A stretch of DNA of 17,123 nucleotides from assembly GCA_003170995.1 (NCBI GenBank), contig PMXT01000188.1:6734-23856 (forward strand), written 5' to 3'. The position numbers were made by a program, and so were the translations under genes. This document shows positions 1 to 6,533 of the stretch, in pieces (position 1 is the stretch's first letter; every line of letters begins with the position of its first letter). The notes below the pieces were generated by a model. That model searched no databases. It was not told the DNA's origin and saw only the letters and a program-made list of their open reading frames with translations. This DNA is from Actinomycetota bacterium (GTDB lineage: Bacteria > Actinomycetota > Thermoleophilia > Gaiellales > Gaiellaceae).

Positions 1-71
1 CGAGGTAGCTCAGTTGGTAGAGCACACGGCTGAAAACCGTGGTGTCGCCGGTTCAATTCCGGCCCTCGCCA
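1..71 (+). tRNA. tRNA-Phe (GAA), first two bases outside the window
   Basis: The cloverleaf reads directly from the sequence. The D-arm is GCTC/GAGC. The anticodon stem CACGG/CCGTG encloses the loop CTGAAAA, with anticodon GAA at 32-34. The variable loop is GTGTC and the T-arm is GCCGG-TTCAATT-CCGGC. The 3' acceptor strand CCTCGCC pairs with GGCGAGG, of which only CGAGG lies in the window, so two 5' bases are missing. The discriminator is A71, and no CCA is encoded after it. tRNA genes are frequent integration sites and an accessory-looking region follows. I found no second copy of the tRNA 3' end in the window. Confidence 0.96.
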
Positions 72-114
72 TCTCAAGCTTCTGGCCGGCGTGGCGACTT
101 GAGCCGCCCGCCTC

Positions 115-191
115 GGTTCGCTGGCCGCACGTCGCTCTCCGGGGCCGTGCGTGAAGCACTGTCCCCTCCGGCGCCGCACGGCCAGCGAACC
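115..191. repeat. 13-bp inverted repeat near the tRNA
   Basis: GGTTCGCTGGCCG at 115-127 is the exact reverse complement of CGGCCAGCGAACC at 179-191, with about 51 bp between the arms. The same right arm recurs at 356-368. The structure could form a hairpin in RNA reading through from the tRNA, or it could be a by-product of the local repeat family. No function is assigned. Confidence 0.7.
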
Positions 192-317
192 GCCATAAGC
201 CTGAGAGGCGCCGGGGTGGGGTACGGGCGCCGTGGCCGGTTTGACGGGCGAGGTGCTGAAGTAGCGGTCGTCCGAAGGCGGGAGTTAGCCGCGCCCGCGC
301 TTGTCGGTCGCGACGGC
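165..317 (+). repeat. Degenerate repeat, copy A
   Basis: The first ~47 bases (from CCTCCGGCGCCGCACGG to GAGAGGCGC) match copy B at 342 almost exactly; similarity then decays but stays visible at CGGGCGCCG and GGTTTGA. The second half (221-317) is shared with copy C at 1355-1450, including a near-identical block CCGCGCCCGCGCTTGTCGGT. Copy A therefore appears to be the fullest unit, with B sharing its left part and C its right part. Confidence 0.7.
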
Positions 318-341
318 CTCGGGCCGCTGAGCGCGCGATCT

Positions 342-480
342 CCTCCGGCGCCGCACGGCCAGCGAACCGCCAGAAACCTGAGAGGCGCAGTGGCGGAGTT
401 CGGGCGCCGCGACGGTTTGATTAGCGAAGAACTGAAGCGTCAGCGGCACGAGGCCGGACGGTTCGCGGGAGCCGGCAGCA
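342..480 (+). repeat. Degenerate repeat, copy B
   Basis: This lies 177 bp downstream of copy A in direct orientation. It opens with the same CCTCCGGCGCCGCACGG block and the CGGCCAGCGAACC core at 356-368. The right half has diverged and runs into the 3' end of the CHAP gene, so its end is uncertain. Confidence 0.6.
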
Positions 481-1207
481 GATTCACTATGCGATCGGGC
501 TGGAGCCCGAAGTTCTTAACCCCATGCCTCCTCAGGCAGCGGTAGGTCGATCGGCTGGGGATCAAGTGCCGTTTCCCGCTCGAGTCCACCAACCAGCGCG
601 CGAGCGACCCGTCCGAGGCTCTCGACGAGAAGATGATGTGCCTGAAGTCGCGCGGCCATTGCGGTCCCTGGTCGGCGAGGTGGAGGAAGTGACTCGGCCA
701 GTGAGCGCTTCCCCAGACGATCGTCTGCCTGGTCGTTCGGTTGTAGCCGTAGTTGTCGTCGGTGGTCGTGATGCCCGAAGCACTGACCGACTCCACGTAG
801 GCGACGTGTCCGCTGCTCCACTCCGCGATCGCGCCGATCGCCGGGCGCCCGTTCACGCGCCGACGCGAGATGTGCCGGTACCAGCTTCCGGCGTTGTCCG
901 ACCAGCCCGGGGACTTCTTCCGACCGTTCTTCTCCAGCCGGTAGGCGACATAGAGCGTGCAGTTGTGTGGCCCGTACGAGTCATAGCTGGCCTGGGCGCC
1001 GCCGTATTTCTGCCAGGGCCAGCCCGAGGCTCTTACAGTCGCGTAGCGGTAACCCGCGCCCGCGCACTTGTAGCCCTCCGAGATGCACCTGAGGCGATCG
1101 CCGTCCTTCGGGTAGCGGCCCGGCATGCTCCCGCCCGCCCCGGTCTGAGCCGGGAAGGCGGCGATTGCGAGGGTAGCGACAAAGACCGCACTCATGAACG
1201 CGACCAC
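440..1207 (-). CDS. Secreted CHAP-domain cell-wall hydrolase
   Basis: The 255-residue protein carries a CHAP (cysteine/histidine-dependent amidohydrolase/peptidase) fold. The nucleophile motif NCTLYVAY places Cys83, GHVAYVE places His134, and acidic/amide residues near 139 or 151-152 could complete the site. The family cleaves peptidoglycan amide bonds outside the membrane. Residues 1-24 form a hydrophobic export segment (AVFVATLAIAAFPA). A tail at about 185-255 (RWLVDSSGKRHLIP, then YRCL) resembles an uncharacterised tail module I recall from other exported actinobacterial proteins. The GTG at 1207 is the first ordinary start codon in frame, but it leaves a signal peptide without a basic N-region. 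Twelve codons upstream, an in-frame ATA follows a GGAGG box and would supply that region (see separate entry). The gene is monocistronic, between two repeat-bearing spacers. A role in wall turnover or lysis is inferred. Confidence 0.85.
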   Translation of the reverse strand: MVAFMSAVFVATLAIAAFPAQTGAGGSMPGRYPKDGDRLRCISEGYKCAGAGYRYATVRASGWPWQKYGGAQASYDSYGPHNCTLYVAYRLEKNGRKKSPGWSDNAGSWYRHISRRRVNGRPAIGAIAEWSSGHVAYVESVSASGITTTDDNYGYNRTTRQTIVWGSAHWPSHFLHLADQGPQWPRDFRHIIFSSRASDGSLARWLVDSSGKRHLIPSRSTYRCLRRHGVKNFGLQPDRIVNLLPAPANRPASCR

Positions 1208-1240
1208 GAGGAGCTTCCGCCGTTTTCTTGCCTTCAGTGG

Positions 1241-1254
1241 TATGACCTGCCTCC
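1241..1254 (-). promoter_or_regulatory. Ribosome-binding site implying an ATA start for the CHAP gene
   Basis: On the minus strand GGAGG (1254-1250) is followed six bases later by ATA (1243-1241), which is in frame with the CHAP gene. Reading from this ATA gives (M)PLKARKRRKLLVV leading into the hydrophobic segment, a textbook basic N-region of a signal peptide. The annotated GTG at 1207 has no such box at the right distance. Either the gene starts at a rare AUA codon or the base is an ATG changed by mutation or sequencing error. Confidence 0.5.
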
Positions 1255-1354
1255 ATGTCGGGATCAGGGCCGGGGGAGTGCGGCGAAGAGGTTAGCCGAA
1301 AGTTCGGATGGGATCGGACTTGCGCGGTGAGCGACGCTCCGAGAAAGTAAGGGA

Positions 1355-1450
1355 GTACGGGCGCCGCGCTGCTTAAGCGACCGGTTTCCTGAAGTTGAGT
1401 CGTCCGAGGGCGTTAGTGGGCCGCGCCCGCGCTTGTCGGTTGCGGCGGCG
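1355..1450 (+). repeat. Degenerate repeat, copy C
   Basis: This copy aligns with 221-317 of copy A over its full length with only a ~2-base length difference. Both start GTACGGGCGCCG, both contain a GTCCGA-GGCG block, and both end CCGCGCCCGCGCTTGTCGGT. It lies beyond the 5' side of the CHAP gene, so members of the repeat family flank that gene in direct orientation. Confidence 0.65.
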
Positions 1451-1520
1451 GGTGTTGCGTTACAGGGCAAGAAGCCAACCCCTGGCAGGAAGCCGCTAAC
1501 CCTTACCGAACCTCCAGTCT

Positions 1521-1549
1521 TAGTAAGGTTTAGGCTATAAACCTTACTA
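1521..1549. promoter_or_regulatory. Palindromic operator-like site upstream of the Fic gene
   Basis: TAGTAAGGTTTA (1521-1532) and its exact reverse complement TAAACCTTACTA (1538-1549) are separated by five bases, ending 27 bp before the Fic start. A further half-site, AACCCTTAC, lies at 1498-1506. The AT-rich palindrome stands out in GC-rich DNA. Symmetry and position fit a repressor site overlapping the Fic promoter. Self-regulation by the Fic protein's own winged helix is an inference. The arms could also form an RNA hairpin, but there is no T-run to make it a terminator. Confidence 0.65.
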
Positions 1550-1576
1550 CAGGACGCGACAGGGAAGGCTTGACGC

Positions 1577-2770
1577 ATGCGGGGAAGGCTGATCTCACAA
1601 ACCTGGGCGGCGAATCCGACGCTCTACGCGCCTGCTCGCTACCGGCGCCCGTGCTCGTACGAATCATTCGTTCCCAGGCTGCTTGCCGAGGACGAGCCGC
1701 GCCTCGATGCCTCGCTTGCCGGCGTGATCTCTGACGCAGAGGCGAAGATCGTTGCGCTGAACGCCGCCCCGCGAGCGGCCCTCGCGCCGCTCGCTCGCCT
1801 GCTCCTTCGCACCGAGTCGATCGCCTCTTCGAAGATCGAGGGAATGCAGGCTGACGCTCGCTCGCTCGCTCGCGCGGAAGCGAGGCTCGAGACGGGCGGA
1901 CGCGCTGGTCCGGAAACGCTCGAGGTGCTCGCGAACATCGATGCCATGCAGCTCGCGATCGAGCAGGCTTCGACTGGACACGAGCTCTCACTCGGGCAGA
2001 TCCTGGCGATACACCGGGCGTTGCTCGAGCACGCGCCCGGCTACGGCGGAGCCGGCAAGCTCCGCAGCGGTCAGAACTGGATCGGCGGAAACGACTACAA
2101 CCCCTGCGGCGCGGATTACGTTCCTCCGCCGCCCGAGTACCTCGCCGATCTGCTGGACGACCTGATCGCCTTCTGCAGCGAGGAGACGCTGCCGCCTCTC
2201 GTCCAGGCCGCCGTTGCTCACGCCCAGTTCGAGACCGTGCATCCGTTCGACGACGGAAACGGTCGTACCGGCCGCGCGCTTGTCCAGGTCATCCTGCGCC
2301 GGCGCGGTCTCGCGCCGGCGTACGTTCCGCCGATCAGCGTCGTGCTCGCCCGCGATCGAGATGGCTACATTCGCGGACTGGCGGCGTTCCGCGAGGAACG
2401 GGACGCTGAGTGGCTGACGCTCTTCGCGATCGCCGCCGCCCGCGCTGCCGACGTCGCCGGCCGTTACCTGACCGACGTCGCCGCGCTCAAGGAGCGCTGG
2501 CGCGAGAGACTCGGCGCGACCGGCAAGCCTCGTACCGACTCCGCAACCTGGGCCGTGATCGACGTCCTCCCGGCGCACCCGATCATCACCTCACCCGTAG
2601 CCGTAGCGGCGACCGGCCGCAGCAAGCCCCAGGTCGATCTGGCAATCCGCCGTCTGAGCGAAGCCGGCGTGCTCGAGCCGCTATCGGACGCGAAACGAAA
2701 CCGCTCCTGGGAAGCGGTGGGCCTTCTCGACCTGCTCGGTGCCATCGAAAGCGAACCGGCGCCTCAATAA
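1577..2770 (+). CDS. Fic-family protein with N-terminal inhibitory motif and C-terminal winged helix
   Basis: The 397-residue protein has the complete Fic motif HPFDDGNGRTGR at 222-233. Its histidine and Asp/Gly-Asn-Gly-Arg residues bind ATP-Mg and transfer a nucleotide, usually AMP, to a target hydroxyl. SSKIEG at 84-89 fits the (S/T)xxxE(G/N) inhibitory helix; its N-terminal position puts the enzyme in the self-inhibited class II. The target-docking flap is seen at RSGQNWIGGNDY...YVPPPPE (164-187). Residues ~320-390 look like a winged helix (SPVAVAATGRSKPQVDLAIRRLSEAGVLEP), common in this subfamily. GGGAAGG sits about 10 bases before the ATG. A palindrome lies just upstream. The 3' end overlaps the convergent YgjP-like gene by 7 bp. 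The target is unknown and no separate antitoxin is needed. Confidence 0.92.
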   Translation: MRGRLISQTWAANPTLYAPARYRRPCSYESFVPRLLAEDEPRLDASLAGVISDAEAKIVALNAAPRAALAPLARLLLRTESIASSKIEGMQADARSLARAEARLETGGRAGPETLEVLANIDAMQLAIEQASTGHELSLGQILAIHRALLEHAPGYGGAGKLRSGQNWIGGNDYNPCGADYVPPPPEYLADLLDDLIAFCSEETLPPLVQAAVAHAQFETVHPFDDGNGRTGRALVQVILRRRGLAPAYVPPISVVLARDRDGYIRGLAAFREERDAEWLTLFAIAAARAADVAGRYLTDVAALKERWRERLGATGKPRTDSATWAVIDVLPAHPIITSPVAVAATGRSKPQVDLAIRRLSEAGVLEPLSDAKRNRSWEAVGLLDLLGAIESEPAPQ

Positions 2771-3480
2771 CCCCAAGCACCATGACTAATCGGTAGCCGC
2801 CTGAGCTGCTCCTTGTATGCGCGCCACTGCGGCATGGTCCGATCCATTAGCGCCACGAAACGGGCGTTGTGCGTCGGCTCCAGTATGTGAACCATCTCGT
2901 GGACGACCACGTACTCGAGGCATTCGCGCGGCTTTTTCGCCAGATCAGTATTGAGGCGAATACTGCGAGCGCGAGGGTTGCAGCTTCCCCACTTGGTCTT
3001 CATTCGCTGGGCGAAGAAGCGCTCGACCCGGACGCCTACCTGCGGCTCCCATTTGGCGAGGAGTGGCGGGATCGCGTTCTTCAGCTGCTCGCGGTACCAG
3101 TCCTCGGCGACTGTCCGTCGCTTCGCCTCATCCGCTCCCGGGCGAACTGCCAGAAGCATGTGACCATGCTCCAGCGCGACGGCCGGCGCTCGCTCTAATT
3201 CGGTGACCTTCAGCAGATAGCGCCGCCCCCAAACGTAGTGACTTTCGCGATCGACGAACTCCCGCCGCGTCTCGCGCTCCTGCGCCTGGAGGCGCGCCTG
3301 TTGTTTCTTGATCCAGTCGAGCTTGGAGACGGCGAAGGCGCGGATAGTGTCCAGGCTCATGCGCCTCGGCGCCGAGATGCGCACTCGACCCGACGGCGGG
3401 TGGACGCTCAGATGAACGTTTTTGATGTCTTTGAGCACCACCTCCACGGCGATGTCGCCTAGCTCGATCTGCGCGATCAT
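2764..3480 (-). CDS. YgjP-like (SprT-related) zinc metallopeptidase of the RM operon
   Basis: This 238-residue protein belongs to the YgjP/DUF45 family. The zinc site HEMVH is at 194-198 with a third ligand likely His204 (EPTHNARF), and the family's MKTKWGSC signature is at 160-167. The N-terminal ~60 residues (NVHLSVHPPSGRVRISAP) are the usual beta-rich part. The length matches the family. The ATG at 3480 shares one base with the hsdR stop (TGATG), so the gene is translationally coupled to hsdR and is the last member of the operon. Genes of this family are often found beside type I RM genes. Its role there is not settled; processing or turnover of a restriction subunit is only a hypothesis. 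Confidence 0.9.
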   Translation of the reverse strand: MIAQIELGDIAVEVVLKDIKNVHLSVHPPSGRVRISAPRRMSLDTIRAFAVSKLDWIKKQQARLQAQERETRREFVDRESHYVWGRRYLLKVTELERAPAVALEHGHMLLAVRPGADEAKRRTVAEDWYREQLKNAIPPLLAKWEPQVGVRVERFFAQRMKTKWGSCNPRARSIRLNTDLAKKPRECLEYVVVHEMVHILEPTHNARFVALMDRTMPQWRAYKEQLRRLPISHGAWGY

Positions 3481-6400
3481 CAGTACTCGCTCTGCGCCTT
3501 GATGATGGGAAAGATGCGCTCGACCGCCGCCTCGTCATCTCCGAGCAGCGGCAGCAGTGCACGCTTGATGGCGTTCTCGCGCGCCTGGTTGTCCCGCCAG
3601 TCGTCCGGGCGGATCGTCCTCACCGTCTCGTCGATCGCCAGCGCCAGCTCTTCGTCCTGATCGAGGTTGTTGTAGAGAGCGCGTTTCCCGCGCGTGTCCA
3701 GCCTCTTCGGCGTTTCGTCCGACGTGCCGGTCCCGACCTGCTTCGCCAGTTCGGCGATGCGCTTGAGGTAGTCCTCGTACGCGAGCGCCTTGGCTTTCCG
3801 GGCCGAGATGATCTCGTCGAGCAGCACCGACATCTTCTCGTAGTAGGCCGGGTCGTTCAGATGCTCCTCGATGATCTTGCGGCGAACGTTGTTCTCGATC
3901 GTCTCGGCGATCGCGTCCTTGTCTCCTTTTAATCCGCCGAGCTGGGCCGCCACCGCGGCGCCGATCCCGCTCTTGACGATCAGATCCAGCAGACCAATGT
4001 TCTCGAAGGGCGAGATCTTTCGCGGCTCGTCGGCCTCGATGTAGGTGTCGATCAGGTGCCTCATGTCGGCTTCGTAGGCCTTCGAGTCGAGGCTCTCGCC
4101 GCTGGCCCTGCGGATGATCTCGCGGACGTTCAGGTAGCGCTCGAGCTGCCGCTCGATGCGGCTGATGTCCTCGGCGTCGTAGCCTGCCGGCTCCAGCTCG
4201 TCGGCGATGTTGGCGTAGGCGCGCACCAGCGCGACCGCCGCCTTGTAGAGCGCGGCGCGCTTCGGCTCCCGCTCTTGCAGATCCTCGGCGATCTCGGTGT
4301 TGCCGCAGAAGTAGTGGATGTGCTCCAGCTCACCTTTGGGCGGCTCGACCGGCTCGCAGAGCAGAGCCAGAACCTCCAGCGCGCTATCGAGACGCTCGCG
4401 CCCTTTCGCCAGGCGGTCGTGAATCAGCACCTCCGGCTCGACACCGCCCGCACTGTGGTCCAGCTCGGAGGTGTAGACGGCAACCGCGTTCTCGACCTTC
4501 TTGAACAGATCCTTGTAGTCGACGACGTAGCCGAAGTCCTTGTCGTCGCCGTCCAGCCGGTTGACGCGGCAGATCGCCTGAAACAGTCCGTGATCCTGCA
4601 TCGACTTGTCGATGTAGAGGTAGGTGCAGGGCGGCGCGTCGAAGCCTGTGAGCAGCTTGTCCACCACCACGAGCAGCCGCATGTTCGCCGGCTCCTTGAC
4701 GAACAGATCCTTCGCTCGCTCCTCGTAGGTCTCGGTCCTGCTCATGCCCGGCTTCGCCACCACGCTTTCGAGCAGCCGGGTGTAGGTGTTGTAGACGAGC
4801 TGCCTATCGGTCTCGGTGTTCGCCCCGACCTCTTCCTTGCTCACGTCACCGGCCTGCGGGTTGTACGAGGTCACGACCGCGCACTTGCCCCTGAGCGGCG
4901 TCTCCTGGAACAGGGAGAAGTACCTGCACGCCTCGTAAATGCTCGACGCCACCAGGATCGCGTTGCCTCGCTCGCTAGAGAGACGCGGCTTGACGCTGAA
5001 GTCGAAGACGACGTCCCTAACGACCCGCTCCATCCGCGACCTGGAGCTGAGCACTTTTTGCATCGTCCCCCACTGCGCCTTCAGCTCTTCTTTTTGCCAG
5101 TCGTTCAGGCCGCGGGTCTTGGCCTCGAACCAGGCGTCGATCTTGTCCTCGGAGCCGAGCCGCTGGTCGATGTCACGCGCCTCGTAGACGAGATCGAGCA
5201 CGACTCCGTCCTCCACGCCCTCGCTGAACTTGTAGGTGTGGATGTAGCCGCCGAAGACCTCCAGGCTGGTCTTCCTGTCCTTCTTCAGGAGCGGCGTGCC
5301 GGTGAAGCCGATGAAGACAGCGTTCGGCATCAGGGCTTTCATGACGCGGTGCAGCTTGCCGGTCTGGGTCCGGTGACACTCGTCCACGAAGACGAATACC
5401 TCCCCGACCGTCTGGCTCGGCTGCGCTTGCAGCTCCTTGATGAAGGCCTCGAAGTCGTCCACGTCCTTGCGCCCGAACTTGTGCACCAGCGAGCAGAGCA
5501 GGCGCGGCTTGGCCTGGGCGAGCTGGCTCATCAGGTCGCGGCCGCTGCTGGTGCGATAGATGGCCTCACCCGTGTCGGTGAACACCCGCTCGATCTGTCT
5601 GTCCAGCTCGTCGCGATCGGTGATGATCGCCACGCGAGCGTTCGGGTTGTTTTCCAGGATCCACCTGGCCAGGAGGACCATGACGATGCTCTTGCCGCTG
5701 CCCTGGGTGTGCCAGATGATGCCGCCCTTGCGCTCGCGGACGTGCTGCTGGGCCGCCTTGACGCCGAAATACTGGTGTGCCCGCGGCAGCTTCTTGACGC
5801 CGCCGTCGAAGAGCACGAAGTCGTGCATCAGCTCGATCAGTCGCGGCTTGGCACAGATATTCGCCAAGTACTTGTCCAGCTTGAAACGGCTGTCGTCGTG
5901 CTCGTCTTCCTTCCACTCCAGGAAGTACTTCTCCGGCGTGCCGATGGTGCCGTATTTCAGGCCCTCGGAGTCGTTACCGGCGAAGACGAGCTGCACGGTC
6001 GAGAAGAACCACTCGTTGAACTCAGGCAGCTGATTGGACAGGTTCTGGCGGATGCCGTCGCCGATGCTCACGCGGCTGTTCTTTAACTCCAAGACGCCGA
6101 CTGCGATGCCGTTCACATACAGCACGATGTCGGGCCGCCGCTCGAAGCCGCCACGCAGGGTGACTTCCTCGGCGATGCCGAAGTCGTTTTTCTTCGGCTT
6201 ATCCCAGTCGATCAGGTGGACGGTCTCGGTGACCTTACCCGCCTCGATCTTCACCGGCACGCCGTAGCGCAGCAGGCTGTAGACGGCCTTGTTGTTCTCG
6301 TACAGGCCCCGGCTGTGGTTGTTCGCCTCGCTGCGCAGCTTGTGGATGGCGACGTTGATCTGCTCGGGGCTGTAGCTGCGCCCGGTCAGGTACTTGCGAA

Positions 6401-6533
6401 GCTGCGCCTCTTCGATGTTGGAGTTGCAGTCGCCGTCGCTCCAGTCGCCGAGGTAGTCGTAGTCCAGCTCGTCGCAGAACAGGGCGATGACGCGGTTCTG
6501 CGTGACGCGCTCGGGCTTGCCTACGTCGCTCAT
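3480..6533 (-). CDS. hsdR: Type I restriction enzyme, R subunit (HsdR)
   Basis: The 1017-residue motor and nuclease subunit is full length for the family. The PD-(D/E)xK nuclease is intact: Asp135 in RRPDIVLYV, then Glu149-Leu-Lys151 in VLELKNS. The SF2 helicase motor follows with Walker A HTQGSGKS (275-282), DECH (384-387), FTGTP (410-414) and QAICRVNR in the second RecA-like domain. The C-terminal ~300 residues are helical and should dock on the methylase. The complex cleaves unmodified DNA away from the recognition site after ATP-driven translocation. The start ATG overlaps the hsdS stop as ATGA, and the stop overlaps the next ATG by one base. No inactivating lesion is visible. Confidence 0.97.
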   Translation of the reverse strand: MSDVGKPERVTQNRVIALFCDELDYDYLGDWSDGDCNSNIEEAQLRKYLTGRSYSPEQINVAIHKLRSEANNHSRGLYENNKAVYSLLRYGVPVKIEAGKVTETVHLIDWDKPKKNDFGIAEEVTLRGGFERRPDIVLYVNGIAVGVLELKNSRVSIGDGIRQNLSNQLPEFNEWFFSTVQLVFAGNDSEGLKYGTIGTPEKYFLEWKEDEHDDSRFKLDKYLANICAKPRLIELMHDFVLFDGGVKKLPRAHQYFGVKAAQQHVRERKGGIIWHTQGSGKSIVMVLLARWILENNPNARVAIITDRDELDRQIERVFTDTGEAIYRTSSGRDLMSQLAQAKPRLLCSLVHKFGRKDVDDFEAFIKELQAQPSQTVGEVFVFVDECHRTQTGKLHRVMKALMPNAVFIGFTGTPLLKKDRKTSLEVFGGYIHTYKFSEGVEDGVVLDLVYEARDIDQRLGSEDKIDAWFEAKTRGLNDWQKEELKAQWGTMQKVLSSRSRMERVVRDVVFDFSVKPRLSSERGNAILVASSIYEACRYFSLFQETPLRGKCAVVTSYNPQAGDVSKEEVGANTETDRQLVYNTYTRLLESVVAKPGMSRTETYEERAKDLFVKEPANMRLLVVVDKLLTGFDAPPCTYLYIDKSMQDHGLFQAICRVNRLDGDDKDFGYVVDYKDLFKKVENAVAVYTSELDHSAGGVEPEVLIHDRLAKGRERLDSALEVLALLCEPVEPPKGELEHIHYFCGNTEIAEDLQEREPKRAALYKAAVALVRAYANIADELEPAGYDAEDISRIERQLERYLNVREIIRRASGESLDSKAYEADMRHLIDTYIEADEPRKISPFENIGLLDLIVKSGIGAAVAAQLGGLKGDKDAIAETIENNVRRKIIEEHLNDPAYYEKMSVLLDEIISARKAKALAYEDYLKRIAELAKQVGTGTSDETPKRLDTRGKRALYNNLDQDEELALAIDETVRTIRPDDWRDNQARENAIKRALLPLLGDDEAAVERIFPIIKAQSEY

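Larger units (their letters stand above)
72..439. other. Gene-free spacer with degenerate repeats
   Basis: No convincing gene lies between the tRNA and the stop codon of the CHAP gene. Frames that stay open here are arginine/alanine-rich and lack recognisable motifs, as expected from high GC. The stretch holds two copies of a degenerate repeat with a 177-bp period and an inverted copy of its core next to the tRNA, described separately. Confidence 0.7.
1208..1576. other. Spacer between CHAP and Fic genes
   Basis: No gene is supported here apart from the probable 5' extension of the CHAP gene to 1243. The region holds repeat copy C (1355-1450) and the palindromic site before the Fic gene (1521-1549). 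The last ~50 bases are clearly more AT-rich than the surroundings, as expected for a promoter. Confidence 0.6.

Noticed and set aside
1..71. Attachment-site repeat of the tRNA-Phe 3' end elsewhere in the window
   Set aside because: I looked for the T-loop and acceptor segment near 1.5, 11.5, 13.8 and 16.0 kb and found no convincing second copy.
115..480. CRISPR array
   Set aside because: There are only two long degenerate direct copies with a 177-bp period, no short regular spacers, and no cas genes in the window.
39..545. 168-codon plus-strand frame starting inside the tRNA
   Set aside because: It overlaps the tRNA, runs through the degenerate repeats and into the CHAP gene, and has no family-like sequence.
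981..1256. ATG frame upstream of the CHAP gene, as a sign of a frameshifted longer protein
   Set aside because: The reading frame of the CHAP gene itself continues upstream as a good signal peptide, so no frameshift is needed. The other frame has no signal or domain.
4056..6086. 676-codon open frame on the plus strand opposite hsdR
   Set aside because: It is antisense to a fully supported HsdR, is rich in Arg/Val/Leu/Asp/Ala with no domain motif, and is the usual mirror frame of a high-GC gene.
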